DNA of 64,000 nucleotides, taken from assembly GCA_032622095.1 (NCBI GenBank), contig CP136065.1:153395577-153459576 (forward strand), read 5' to 3'. Every line of letters begins with the position of its first letter. Within the stretch, counting starts at the first letter, position 1. Below the pieces are notes generated by a model. That model was not told the origin of the DNA. It saw nothing but the letters and a program-made list of their open reading frames with translations, and ran no database searches. Source of the stretch: Siphonodentalium dalli. Lineage: Eukaryota > Mollusca > Scaphopoda > Gadilida > Siphonodentaliidae. This document shows, in pieces, positions 1-12,080 of this stretch. Position numbers and translations under genes: made by a program.

Positions 1-361
1 CCGAGAAACCATTTATGTTCTCTCGCTGGAGCGTTTGAGCGTTTACGAGTGTCAAAGACGATAATTTCGCTTTTGGCAAATGAGTATTCAAATTTCCACG
101 TTTTGCTGTACTTATAACATTTATTCATAAGACTTTTTAAGCCACCTTCTGAGTAAGAAAGAATGCAGACATCGTCGGCAGTTGTCGGACATGAACACGA
201 GATTGAATCGGTACCGCGGCCATATATATATTATGTAGGCAAGAAACTGGCGACCCGATACAAAATCAACCTCATGTTATTTCAGTGTAAATCACCATGA
301 TATAATACTATTTGGAATATTTTGACAGTATAACATTCAACAGTCTTGAACAGTTTACACA
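1..361. other. No recognised feature
   Basis: AT-rich sequence with no coding signal or repeat that I recognise. Confidence 0.4.
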
Positions 362-1000
362 TTAAAGGGGTACTGTACGCCAATTTCAATAAATTCCCGG
401 TAACAATTGCGATCTAATATCAATAATATATTTTTAAATAACGTATTTGAATCGACGATGTCTACTAAAAACGTTCCGGTTAACAGGCTATCATAAAAGT
501 CAAATTGAATTATTTAATATAAATGAATTGATGGCTGGAGTCATAAAATGGCGAATTATGCCATTACGAGTTACCGTTCTTGAAATCTCACATGTTGGGT
601 GTCTTTTATCGACGACCGTTTACGACGAACATTATTGAGTTGCGAACAAAACATGTTACATGCAAAAGGAAGTCCCGCAATAACCAATTTGGAAAAAAAG
701 AGAAGAAACAAGATTCATAAAGCGTCAAGTATTTTTATAGGGGGTGTGATTGTTCGATGGAAGAGATTGCAGGCATCAATTGAACTTCCGGTTCATCCTG
801 CAACCCGCGTCTTCTCCTGTGAAGGTCAAAAACATGGCGCGTAGTTTGAAATCGTAATATTTTTATTTCCAAGATCAATATTTTCGTCGCTAAATTAGGT
901 TTATACGAAACTCATAACACGAACACAATCTAACTTGAAAGTTATGTCAATGGGAGTAAATAAAAAAAATTGCCTATCTCTGTGTACAGTACCCCTTTAA
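362..1000. mobile_element. TTAA-flanked MITE, family A
   Basis: A 631-bp element (366-996) lies between TTAA at 362-365 and TTAA at 997-1000. The ends are inverted repeats of about 13 bp: AGGGGTACTGTAC on the left and its complement on the right. A TTAA duplication is typical of the piggyBac and Kolobok superfamilies; which one applies cannot be told from the ends alone. The interior has only short reading frames (447-638 and 599-844) with no recognisable domain, so it is non-autonomous. Confidence 0.7.
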
Positions 1001-1614
1001 TGCTCCAAGTTCCAATCAATAGCCATCTTTAGCCACATGCACATATCAATTGTAGCGTGCATGTTGCCATTGTCAACGAAAGTCATCGACACGGCACCGG
1101 CCGGTACAGACTACCACCACATTATTACATTCCAGCTTATGCATTAAAGTTTATTGAGAAACGCGGAATATAAATGAGGGTTAATGTTTGCATGGAGTTT
1201 GGCTATTAATACAGGGTGTCATGTAAATATGCAGATGCAGACATTGATATTCTGATGTGGAAGAATTGAAGAGTTCGCTGTAGCCCAAAGGCAAATTCCA
1301 TTTCCGCCAATCAATTCCTGTCTACGAAACATGACGGGATTGCCATAACTCGATTTCCGTGCCAAACATTGACAAATTTGGTAAACCAATTGACATCTGA
1401 AAAAATCATTCTCATGCATTATATATGATTCATTAAACGTGAGTAAAATTTGACAAACACAACCGTCTATGTCGGAAATTAAGTCCCGTCAAGAACGTGG
1501 ATTCGTGTGTTCAATTTCCTATTATATCAGAAACTGTTATCATTCTGTCATGCATGGCGTGTATCATATAAATAGGCAGAAAAAGGCAAACATAAACAAC
1601 ACAAAAATAGCATA
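1001..1614. other. No recognised feature
   Basis: Nothing recognisable as a gene or repeat; short frames look random. Confidence 0.4.
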
Positions 1615-1940
1615 TCTATATATATATAAAAGTGTAGGAACTGTCTGTCTGTTTGGATTTTTCTCCAAGACCCCTGGTCCTATTTCAACCAAATTTAGTA
1701 TGGGACTCGGGGTACCCTGGCGTATGTTCTAACGGCCTTAGTTTTTCACAATTTTAATTAAAACAAATTTAATTAAATAAATACATAATTATATTAATTG
1801 TGTTTATTTAAATTTAGTTTTTTGTTTAAATTCACATATTTAAACGATCAAAATGTGCCGGAAACGCGCAAAGGGGCAGCCGCTGAATAAAGGCTCTGTC
1901 TGAATCCAACAGTTGCTGCTGTTGAGAATATTCCAGCTAG
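1615..1940 (+). mobile_element. Short non-autonomous Helitron
   Basis: The 326-bp segment begins with TCTATATATATA directly after an A and ends in CTAG followed by T. The 3' end carries the Helitron signature: a stem CAACAG (1907-1912) and CTGTTG (1919-1924) with a 6-nt loop, then 12 nt, then CTAG (1937-1940). The 5' third has the GTCTGTCTG run also seen in the larger Helitron-like elements of this window. It is far too short to encode a Rep-helicase, so it would be mobilised in trans. Confidence 0.65.
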
Positions 1941-3294
1941 TTTACTATATATAGATGTAAATCAGTTGACTCAAATTTCCAGCTGTGCAGAACTATAATA
2001 TGTATGGAAGAAAATTGTCATCTCGGCGTCATCTTAATTTGCGAATGAAAATATTACCACACTATATATCAGATAAGAACACTATAGCCATTCCATGACT
2101 GCAGCTTCCTGAATAGTTTGCGAAAACCCTGTGTCATTACATTCACTTATATATGCGAGTCTCCAATAGAGAGCCTTGCATATATAGAAGAGAATAGATA
2201 CATTGGTTTGCCAATATTTACCCTGACCGTGTTAGTCAGTGCATTCTCTTATATATGCGAGCCTCCTTGTGTGAGACTCGCACATTACATGTATAAGAAA
2301 GTGCACTGGCAGAGGATCTTTAATTAATGCTACACCAGCGCTGGTCCCGCCATGAAAGGGATAACAAAAATAAGATATTTGGATAGTTATCTTGCTATGA
2401 CAATGACTCAAAAAATCTACATATAACCTTACAACACAGTCCCACACGTTCATCACATGGGGAAAGGGGGAGTCAAGAGGTGATACAATATCCAATAGGT
2501 TGAATATATATCCAGAAGAAGTTATTGACATAATTAATTTCAAACAACTGTCATGGTTACTGATGTTGAAAACTCACGATGCTCTAGAGACTAGAATATT
2601 CTACACAATCAAGAGGCATTTATATATAATCGAGATTATGTCGATCCGCGCAACCGGAAACCATCTAACGCAGCTGTACTGTCTGACTTCGCTTTTGATG
2701 TCCCACCTGGCGCATATTACCCACACAAAAATAAAATCAGTCTATGACCTTTATGGGAAAATCTGTTTCACGCAAGAGCTAAGTCATAAATTTGCGGCTG
2801 GTGTAAAACATAGTTATTGATTTTATGTCGATTCGCCAAACCTGATAATATACATGTCACATCACGCACAGCTATGCACGCGATATCGATATGACACAAC
2901 AATACATTTCTGTGCTTTATCTCAACATGGAACATTGTGTGTTATGACGGCGTTCGAAATTTGCTATTGAACAGTACAGTGAAACTGAAAGGGTAAATTT
3001 ACTTGGTTCAATTTGGACAGCACTATATATAGTCCAGCCAAATGCGCGAAATTGGGCAATATATAACTTTCTTATTTTGTATTTCAGGTTACAGTGAAGT
3101 AATTATATTGGTAGCGTCCTCCATCGGATTTTGGGCCAAAATGCAGGCGATAAATTAAAATATTCAGGGCTCTGGTTGGTTAATAGTAGTTTTGATGTTT
3201 AAACATATAAATTATATTCAATCAGACCTCTTGAAATTTCAGACGCCAAACAGGTTATAAGCAACTAAATACTTGAAATTATGCCCCTTGGCAT
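1941..3294. other. No recognised feature
   Basis: AT-rich stretch without a supported gene. Short frames at 2118-2327 and 2232-2543 overlap on opposite strands and match nothing I know. Confidence 0.4.
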
Positions 3295-3990
3295 TTGTGT
3301 AGGGAAACTCGAGTGAGCATAACAAAAAATACCGGCAGCTGAATGGTGTATAATATCTTCGGTTGTTTAATGTGAAAGAAAAAAGAAATTCATAGGCTAT
3401 GTTAATTCCACGGCCATTTGTGTGGGATTGTTCGTCAAGCGGCTACATTGGTAGGGGGTGGGGGTATTTTTCTATATTGAAATTTTGTGCACAAAAGGGG
3501 GTAGTTGTGGAAATGCCAATTTATTTCCATGAATAAGTATGGTGGGGCACCATTTCTTTTCTGACAACTTATGTCCGACGTGGAGTTCTACACGCAAAAA
3601 TATTTAAAGTTTGGCTCAGTAGGGTAATGAATCGTGGGGATGGCTTAACCCTAACACTGTCGCCTATGGGAAATATTTAGTTGATTGTAACCAACAATAA
3701 CATTGGCACCTTGTAAAGCACGTGGTTCCTAGTTTGAATTTGTTTGGTGTAAGGTAGAAAATGTCAATATTTTGTTCATGCAATTCTGACTCAAGATTAT
3801 AAATCCGAAATTTAAAGGTACATTCCATCCTCGACAATATGATTATTTTCATGCAGAAACTTTGCGCAAATGCCAATTCTGGTTACCATGTACTCGTTTA
3901 CCACAATTCGTGGAAACTCAGAGCTGCATGTCATTATATGTCAACACTGATGCCTATGGGAAATAATTACTTCACCGTAACCTTAACGGA
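3295..3990. repeat. Dispersed repeat, copy 1
   Basis: Landmarks shared with 7560-7965, in the same order: the CGGCAGCTGAATGGT-type motif and, ~330 bp later, the phrase CACTGTCGCCTATGG. The 'CCTATGGGAAAT' phrase recurs at ~3955. The copies are diverged and the ends are not defined. No coding capacity was seen. Confidence 0.45.
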
Positions 3991-4131
3991 AGTAAAAGTA
4001 CATTCGAATCATAGACTGTCATGTCAAAGTAGATGCAGATGGTCAGTGAATGGACATTGCCGCCTAAACTTTCGTCTGCCACTGTTGTTACGACTCTTCC
4101 GTCTGCCCATTGACGCACACTCAATATGTCT

Positions 4132-4995
4132 CTTATTACGCGCGCCGCGTGTATACTATAATGTACAAATTCCGGTTTCGCCTGGGCGCTGCCATAGCGC
4201 TGGGGGTTCTGTTTATAGAATGTTAATTATTGGGACACACTAAAAGTTGTAGTGCGACCCCGAGCTCGAGCTGTAGTGCGACCCCGAGGCCGAGCCCGGT
4301 AAAAGAATTGAGAATTTCAATTTCGTTTATTGGTGTTTACATTATGTTAATAATGTTAATTTTTGGTTTGTGATAAGCTATGCCAATTACAAATAACAGA
4401 AATGAAAAAGATTCTATAATTACAATCATGGGTATATAATATATGATATTGGGCGCGTTACCATTTCTGGCTATGGTTTTCTTGTTGTATTATTACGCGC
4501 GCTCCGCGTGTATATACTGGTGTAGAGATTCTTGTTTCGCCTGGGCGCATGGGTGTTTTATTTATAGACATGGTAATTTTTGGGAGGATTAAAAGTCGAA
4601 CTGCGACCGGAGGCCGGGTCCAGTAAAAGGTGTATATAGTTGGGAATTTCAATTTCGTTTATTGTCGTTAACATTATGTCAATGATGTTGATTTTTGGTT
4701 TGTGATAAGCTATGGCAATTACATATAAAAGAAATGAAAAACATAATTTGTAAGTCTTATATAAGTTTTATGTAAGTTTTATAGACATTTTTCGTTCTGC
4801 AGCCCACTGGGGGTTGTGGTCGGAGACGGCCGAGTCGGCCACCGGTTCGTTAATTATGTGCTGGTTGTTATTGTTAATTTAACGGAATTATGAGTTGGTC
4901 ATTCGCAAAACCAATATATTTTATATTCTATAATTACAATCATGGGTATATAATATATTATCTTGAGCGCGTTACCATTTCTGACATTGGTTTTC
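4132..4995 (+). repeat. Tandemly duplicated dispersed repeat (~358 bp)
   Basis: A unit starting near 4132 (ATTACGCGCGC, then TTTCGCCTGGGCGC) repeats from about 4490. The second unit is interrupted at about 4745-4918 and resumes with the shared tail ATTACAATCATGGGTATATA. A third, inverted and diverged copy lies at 57655-57795. One unit contains an internal tandem duplication of GTAGTGCGACCCCGAG. No gene seen. Confidence 0.65.
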
Positions 4996-5347
4996 TTGTA
5001 TAAATTGGTTCCCGGTACGCGAGAGGGAGATAGAGGGGAAGAGATAGAAAAAGTGGATGAACATTCTCAATTATTTTCTCGACTATATGTGGGTAGTTGA
5101 CATGTCTGGGACAGGTTGTCATGATGCACCATACATAAACGTTATAACTTATAAGTTCTCAGAAGAATGTCGATAATATTGTTATGAATAAGGGCGAACT
5201 GAGCAGATGTCGGGAGGAAATATCTAATAAATGGACAAAAGATTGGGTGGAGCTGAACAAAAAAAAGTTATATAATCTGAACATGCGTGACACCTTTATA
5301 GCTCCTGCTGCTCAGTCGCATAAGGTGGCTACGGATGCTATTGGACA
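4996..5347. other. No recognised feature
   Basis: Nothing recognisable before the Helitron start at 5348. Confidence 0.4.
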
Positions 5348-5371
5348 TCTATTATATATTTTGGGAAATCT

Positions 5372-5402
<31 letters not shown>

Positions 5403-6648
5403 GGGGGGGGTCTGTCTGTTCGCGATGGACTCGAAAACGGCCGAGCCGATTTCGATGAAACTTGGTATGTGGGGGTACTTTCGGCCGGGGAGTGGCATGG
5501 GCCTATTAATTTGCCCGTGCGACGTGACCTTGACCTTGAAATCGGATCATTTCAAGGTCGAACGCCCGAATATCACGGGATTTCGATGAAAATTAGTGTA
5601 TGGGGATACTTTCGTGTGGGGAGTGTCGTAAGCCTATTCGTTTGCCCGTGCGACGTGACCTTGATCTTGAAATCGGGTCAATTCAAGGACAAATAGCGAA
5701 TTTTGATGGGATTTCGACGAAATTTGATACGTGGGGTTACTTTTGTCCACTGAGTGTTTTGGACGGGTCAAGTCGTGGCCCCGACCTGACCTTGACCTTC
5801 AAAATGATCAATTCGAGGTCAAATCGGGTAAAACCGGATGGATTTCGACGGGTACTTTTGTCGGGAACTTTTGTCCGGGCAGTGTTTTGGACGGGTCAAA
5901 TCGTGACCCCACATGACCTTGACCTTCAAAATGGACAATTCAAGGTCAAATCGCGCAATTCGCCGAAAAGCAGGGGATGGATTTCGACGGGTACTTTTGT
6001 CGGGTACTTTTCTCCGGGCAGTGTTTTGGACGGGTCAAATCGTGACCCCACCTCACCTTGACCTTCAAAATGGACAATTCAAGGTCAAATCGCCCAATTC
6101 GCCGAAAAGCAGAGGGGACGGGTCAAATCGTGACCAATTCAAGGTCAATTCGCCGAAAAGCAGAGGGGAAACAGCCCGGACGATCGCGAAGTCGGGTCCA
6201 CCTGCTATTTTGGGAAATCTGTGTGTGTGTGTGTGTGAGGGTGGGTGTGTGTAGGTGTGTGTGAGGGAGGGTGTGTGTGTGTGTGTCTGTCTGTCTGTCT
6301 GTTCGCGATGGACTCGAAAACGGCCGAGCCGATTTCGATGAAACTTGGTATGTGGGGATACTTTCGGCCGGGGAGTGGCATGGGCCTATTGCCCGTGCGA
6401 CGTGACCTTGAAATAGGGTCATTTCAAGATCGAACGCCCGAATATCACGGGATTTCGATGAATATTGATCGTGACCCCGACATGACCTTGACCTTCAAAA
6501 TGATCAATTCGAGGGATGTGTTTTGGACGGGTCAAATCGTGACCCCACCTCACATTGACCTTCAAAATGGACAATTCAAGGTCAAATCGCGCAATTCGCC
6601 GAAAAGCAGAGGGGAAACAACCCGGACGAAGTCGGGTCCACCTGCTAG
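5348..6648 (+). mobile_element. Head-to-tail pair of non-autonomous Helitrons
   Basis: The left end is TCTATTATATATTTTGGG after an A; the right end is CTAG (6645-6648) before a T, preceded by the hairpin CCCGGACGAAGTCGGG (6621-6636). At about 6201-6210 a second copy begins: a 3' end lacking its final G is joined directly to TTTTGGGAAATCTGTG, the 5' region of the same family. The interior consists of ~120-bp sub-repeats with TGACCTTGACCTTCAAAATGG and AATTCAAGGTCAAATCG phrases. No Rep/helicase frame is present; the long frames are repeat translations. Related copies: 13581-14535 and, inverted, 44471-44969. Confidence 0.7.
5371..5410. repeat. (TG)n followed by a 25-G run
   Basis: A TG dinucleotide tract runs straight into 25 consecutive G at 5386-5410, inside the 5' region of the Helitron dimer. 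The corresponding position of the second copy (6222-6297) is an imperfect TG tract. Confidence 0.95.
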
Positions 6649-7559
6649 TACCTTATATAGGAGCCCCGACCGACCTTAAGTCGACCGGCTGGCATTGCAC
6701 CCTCTTCCTAGAGTTGAGTCCGTATAGTACAAGCCCGGAATACAACATACTAAGGCAACTGGCGTCCATGCAAGCACTAAATAGGACAATAAATTACAAC
6801 TATTCACAACTCAAAATGATATATACATCAACACACAAAACTCACACAGAGAAATCAAGGTAAGTCTTCTCCGCCGGTCCTGGTTTGGAATGGGTGTGGG
6901 GCTTTGCTTCTTTTTTCGGTGGCATCCACCCCATGCACAGTAGGCGATCACCTATACTGTGCATTGGTATAAATCAATCTACTTACAAACTCACAAACCC
7001 TACAAACGCCCTTCAGCGGAATTACAGCATTCAAAAGTGGGTTGTAGGAGAGGGCCGAGGGCCCTTTCAAATCTTCCCGGGTATCATCCCAAACTCGAAA
7101 CTTGCTATTGGAGATACCTCAACTATAGCTATAAACACATATATAGCGCATCACAATAAATGAATATAACTAAAGAATATACTTATCACCATGCACGAAT
7201 GCCATTGCATTGCCCTATTTTGTCAACACCAAATATATATTCAGTCAGAGAAGACTTGTGTTGCGGATGCATAGAAGCGGACATGCATGATTGAAGTGTT
7301 GCTGTTGTGAATAGGATACTAAATCTACTACGAGTCGGGCGGCAGTGCGCGAAATTCGGCAATACCTATCTTAGTTCGTACTTCTCTAACGCAGAAGTCC
7401 ATTTGAATAATATAACAGCATTTCATCTCAATGTAGATAGAATACTCGGTGAACGAACATTATTATCTAATCGTATTGTCTGCTGTTATTGTTTCTTTTC
7501 CTGTTGTGTATTGGCATGCACTCTATTTTTCTCGCCGATTAGGTTATAGTACACCAAAT
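6649..7559. other. No recognised feature
   Basis: Short overlapping frames at 6885-7163 and 6959-7159 have no recognisable domain. I see no repeat copy elsewhere in the window. Confidence 0.4.
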
Positions 7560-7965
7560 ATAAAAAATTACCCCCACTCAAGTCAGCATAAAATCACATC
7601 TGGCAGCTGAATGGTTGATTATGATCGGGAAAAAATTAATGCTAAAACAAGAAAAAATCAAAGCCACCATGGACATATTATAATATTGATCCAGAATGGG
7701 TGAAATAATTAAACTGGCATTTAATGGGGGCATGTTTGAAAATTTGGTGATGATTTTTTTGTGCGGAATTAGGGCAGTATCAAAAGCGGTACATTTAAAG
7801 ATGGAAACGGCACACGGACCTACTATTTTGTTGGGGTCATATTGGGTCCGAAGAGTCATTCTTCAAAATTGACTAGGTTAGAAAGTTCCAGCATTCACAA
7901 CGAATCGAGCATAGCCCCGGACATTAACACTGTCGCCTATGGAGAATAATTGGTGTACTGTAACC
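7560..7965. repeat. Dispersed repeat, copy 2
   Basis: Diverged second copy of the repeat at 3295-3695, with the GGCAGCTGAATGGTTGAT motif near 7602 and CACTGTCGCCTATGGAGAA near 7930. Confidence 0.45.
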
Positions 7966-7992
7966 TATATAGACTGGTTCCAGAACCTGCTA

Positions 7993-8975
7993 AAATTTGG
8001 GACATGACAATCTGCGGGATGGGATGGGATATGGGACAAAACGACAATCTGCGGGACAGAATTTCAAATTGCGTGGGACGGCCGATATCTCGAGGAATAC
8101 AGGGCGTAGGGGGCTCATTTTGGTGTCTAACGAAAGGCCCACATTCGCCCTATCCACACATAATAACCCCGCCACTGACCGGACACCAGAAGTTGCATTA
8201 TTTGATCGACAACTGACCTAACATGGGGTGGAATTTGGGATATAGCATGACAATCTGCGGGACGGGATTTTCAAATTGCGTGGGACGGCCGATATCTCGA
8301 GGAATACAGCGCGTAGAGGGCTCCTTTTTGGTGTCTCACGAAAGGTCCACATTCGCCCTATCCACACATATTAACCCCGTCACTGACCGGACAATGGAAG
8401 TTACATTATTCGGTCGACAACTGACCTAACATAAAATGCCACAAACACGAAAAACTGCGTTCGACATTAATGTTTAGAATTTAGATTTCTCGATGAATAC
8501 ACTAGCAAACAACAAGTTTTAGGTATCAAATAACGCAGTGGAATACTGTACATTGGTTTTTAGCTACAATATCGCTGTTTTATTGCGAATATTGTAATGG
8601 CGAACACGCAAACACGCTCCGATAAAACAGCTAAAAATAGACTCGATGTTTACAATTACAGGATCGATTTCAGCCGGTATATTCAATATAATGGGGCGTA
8701 TAGTATATCAAAATGTAGAATTAGACACAGGGAATGTATTTTTTCCAAATGGGTCCAACAGGCGGTGAAATTGTTGCAGAAATTCGCTCCAATTAAGATA
8801 TTCGCACTTATTTTTATTTCAGTTCTGACTAAAAGCCCAGATACCGGAGCCCAGCGACTAAAAGCCAAGTTACAAAATAGATCAACTGGTTTGAACGAAT
8901 GAATATGTCAATGGTAAGACTATTCAAAAGAATATTCAAATCAAATAGTGTCTATAGACTTAAAATCGTATGTGT
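7993..8975 (+). repeat. Left inverted arm of the foldback element
   Basis: Contains sub-repeats at ~7998-8221 and ~8222-8430 that share GACAATCTGCGGGAC, GGACGGCCGATATCTCGAGG and a closing CAACTGACCTAACAT. A unique ~540-bp section follows to the array edge. The two sub-repeats differ by small indels, so they predate the arm pairing. Confidence 0.8.
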
Positions 8976-11100
8976 CCGCCATTCATATATGCGGTGAAGT
9001 TCTCATATTATCTCCCAGTAATACGCGGTGGAGGTTCTCATATGAACATATTATCTGCCGGTCATACATGGTGGAGGTTCATATTATCCGCCGGTCATAC
9101 GCGAGGGAAGTTTTCTTATTATCCTCCAGTCATACGCGGGGGAGGTTCTGATATGAACATATTATCTGCCGGTCATATGCGGTGGAGGTTCATATTATCC
9201 ACCGGTCATACGCGAGGGAGGTTCTCATATTATCCACCGGTTATACGTGAGGGAGGTTCTCATATTATCATCCGGTCATACATAGGGGAGGTTCTCATAT
9301 GAACATATTATCTGCCGGTCATACGCGGTGGAGGTTCATATTATCCGCCGGTCATACGCGAGGGAGGTTCTCATATTATCCTCCGGTCATACGTGGGGGA
9401 GGTTCTGATATGAACATATTATTCGCTGGTCATACGCGGTGGAGGTTCATGTTATCCACCGGTCATACGCGAGGGAGGTTCTCATATTATCCTCCGGTCA
9501 TACATGGGGGAGGTTCTGATATGAACATATTATTCGCCGGTCATACGCGGTGGAGGTTCATACTATCCACCGGTCATACATGGTGGAAGTTCTCATATGA
9601 ACATATAATCCGCCAGTCATACACGGTGGAGGTTCATATTATCTGCCGGTCATACACGGTGGAGGTTCTCATATGAACATATTATTCGCCGGTCATACGC
9701 AGTGGAGGTTCATATTATCCACCGGTCATACACGGTGGAAGTTCTCATATGAACATATTATCCGCCAGTCATACGCGGTGGAGGTTCATATTATCTGCCG
9801 GTCATACACGGTGGAGGTTCTCATATTAACATATTATCCACCGGTCATACGCAATGGAGGTTCATATTATCCACCGGTCATACACGGTGGAAGTTCTCAT
9901 ATGAACATATTATCCGCCAGTCATACGCGGTGGAGGTTCATATTATCTGCCGGTCATATGCGAGGGAAGTTCTCATATTGTCCTCTGATCATATGTGGGG
10001 GAGGTTCTGATATGAACATATTATCCGCCGGTCATACGCGGTGGAGGTTCATATTATCCGCCGGTCATACGCGAGGGAGGTTCTCATATTATCCACCGGT
10101 CATACGCGAGGGAGGTTCTTATATTATCCTCCGGTCATACGTTGGGGAGGTTCTCATATGAACATATTATCCACCGGTCCTACGCGGTGGAGGTTCATAT
10201 TATCCGCCGGTCATACGCGAGGGAGGTTCTCATATTATCCTCCGGTCATACGTTGGGGAGGTTCTCATATGAACATATTATCCGCCGGTCATACGCGGTG
10301 GAGGTTCATATTATCCGCCGATCATACGCGAGGGAGGTTCTCATATTATCCTTCGGTCATATGTGGGGGAGGTTCTGATATGAACATATTATCCGCCGGT
10401 CATACACAGTGGAGGTTCATATTATCCACCGGTCATACGTAGGGGAGGTTCTCATATGAACATATTATCCGCCGGTCATACGCAGTGGAGGTTCTCATAT
10501 GAACATATTATCCGCCGGTCATACGTGGTGGAGGTTCTCATATGAACATATTATCCGCCGGTCATACGCGGTGGAGGTTCATATTATCCGCGAGGGAAGT
10601 TCTCATATTATCCTTCGGTCATAGGTGGGGGGAGGTTCTGATATGAACATATTATCTGCCGGTCATATGCGGTGGAGGTTCATATTATCCACCGGTCATA
10701 TGCGGTGGAGGTTCTCATATGAACATATTATCTGCCGGTCATATGCGAGGGAGGTTCTCATATTATCCACCGGTCACACCCGAGGGAGGATATGACCGGC
10801 GGATAATATGTTCATATGAGGACCTCCCCAACGTACGACCAGAGGATAATATGAGAACCTCCATCGCGTATGACCGGTGGATAATATGAACCTCCACCGC
10901 ATATGACCGGCAGATAATATGTTCATATCAGAACCTCCCCCGCGTATGACCGGAGGATAAAATGAGAACTTCCCTCGCGTATGACCGGCGGATAATATGA
11001 ACCTCCACCGCGTATGACCGGCAGATAATATGTTCATATGAGAACCTCCCCCGCGTATGACTGGCAGATAATATGAGAACCTCCACCGCATATGAATGGC
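8976..11100. repeat. Minisatellite with 33/35/43-bp units in a 111-bp higher-order repeat
   Basis: Units share CCGCCGGTCATACGCGGTGG plus AGGTT and end in CATATTAT (33 bp), CTCATATTAT (35 bp) or CTCATATGAACATATTAT (43 bp). The succession 43+33+35 gives 111 bp. From 8976 to ~10788 units run on the plus strand; at ~10789 the orientation flips and ~310 bp run inverted to 11100. Many units carry CCACCG...CGGTGG and TCATATGA, both self-complementary. As 111 is a multiple of 3, several frames stay open; I do not regard them as genes. Confidence 0.9.
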
Positions 11101-12080
11101 GGACACATAAGTTTTTAAGTCTATAAACACTATTTGATTTGAATATTCTTTTGAATAGTCTTACCATTGACATATTCATTCGTTCAAACCAGTTGATCTA
11201 TTTTGTAACTTGGCTTTTAGTCGCTGGGCTCCGGCATCTGGGCTTTTAGTCACAACTGAAATAAAAATAAGTGAGAATATCTTGGAGCGAATTTCTGCAA
11301 CAATTTCACCGCCTGGTGGGACCCATTTAAAATAATACATTCCCTGTGTCTAATCCTACATTTTGATATACCATACGTCCCATTATATTGAATATACCAG
11401 CTGAAATCGATCCTGTAATTGTAAACATCGAGTCTATTTTTAGCTGTTTTATCGGCGCGTGTTTGCGTGTTCGCCATTACAATATTCGCACTAAAACAGC
11501 CATATTGTAGCTAAAAACGAATGCACAGTATTCCACTGCGTTATTTGATACCCAAAACTTGTTGTTTGCTAGCGTATTCATCGAGAAATCTAAATTCTAA
11601 ACATTAATGTCGAACGCAGTTTTTCGTGTTTGTGGCATTTTATGTTAGGTCAGTTGTCGACCGAATAATGTAAATTCCGGTGTCCGGTCAGTGACGGGGT
11701 TAATATGTGTGGATAGAGCGAATGTGGACCTTTCGTGAGACACCAAAAGGAGCCCTCTACGCGCTGTATTCCTCGAGATATCGGCCGTCCCACGCAATTT
11801 GAAAATCCCGTCCCGCAGATTGTCATGCTATCCCAAATTCCACCCCATGTTAGGTCAGTTGTCGATCAAATAATGCAACTTCTGGTGTCCGGTCAGTGGC
11901 GGGGTTAATATGTGTGGATAGGGCGAATGTGGGCCTTTCGTTAGACACCAAAATGAGCCCCCTACGCCCTGTATTCCTCGAGATACCGGCCGTCCCACGC
12001 AATTTGAAATTTTGTCCCGCAGATTGTCGTTTTGTCCCATATCCCATCCCATCCCGCAGATTGTCATGTCCCTAAAATTT
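11101..12080 (-). repeat. Right inverted arm of the foldback element
   Basis: Reverse complement of the left arm through its full length, including both sub-repeats (~11640-11850 and ~11850-12075), with scattered substitutions and small indels. Confidence 0.8.

Larger units (their letters stand above)
7993..12080. mobile_element. 4.1-kb foldback element with a minisatellite core
   Basis: Two ~0.98-kb arms (7993-8975 and 11101-12080) are inverted copies, by eye well above 90% identical, around a ~2.1-kb tandem array. Each arm begins with AAATTT and a GGGACATGACAATCTGCGGG-type sequence, contains two ~215-bp sub-repeats and then a ~540-bp unique part. This is the layout of foldback (FB/Galileo-like) elements, whose long inverted repeats are built of sub-repeats. 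No transposase frame is visible, so it is either non-autonomous or an amplified genomic palindrome. No clean target duplication was found; a loose direct repeat (TATAG...AGAACCT) lies just outside both ends at ~7968-7987 and ~12086-12104. Confidence 0.65.

Noticed and set aside
5184-6679. Protein genes with repeated RRDLDLEIGS-type segments
   Set aside because: They are translations of Helitron sub-repeats; the same DNA is open in overlapping frames and runs through TG/G tracts.
8976-11100. CRISPR-like array or a repetitive protein gene (37-residue repeats)
   Set aside because: Units are contiguous variants without unique spacers, the context is a eukaryotic foldback element, and open frames follow from a period divisible by three.
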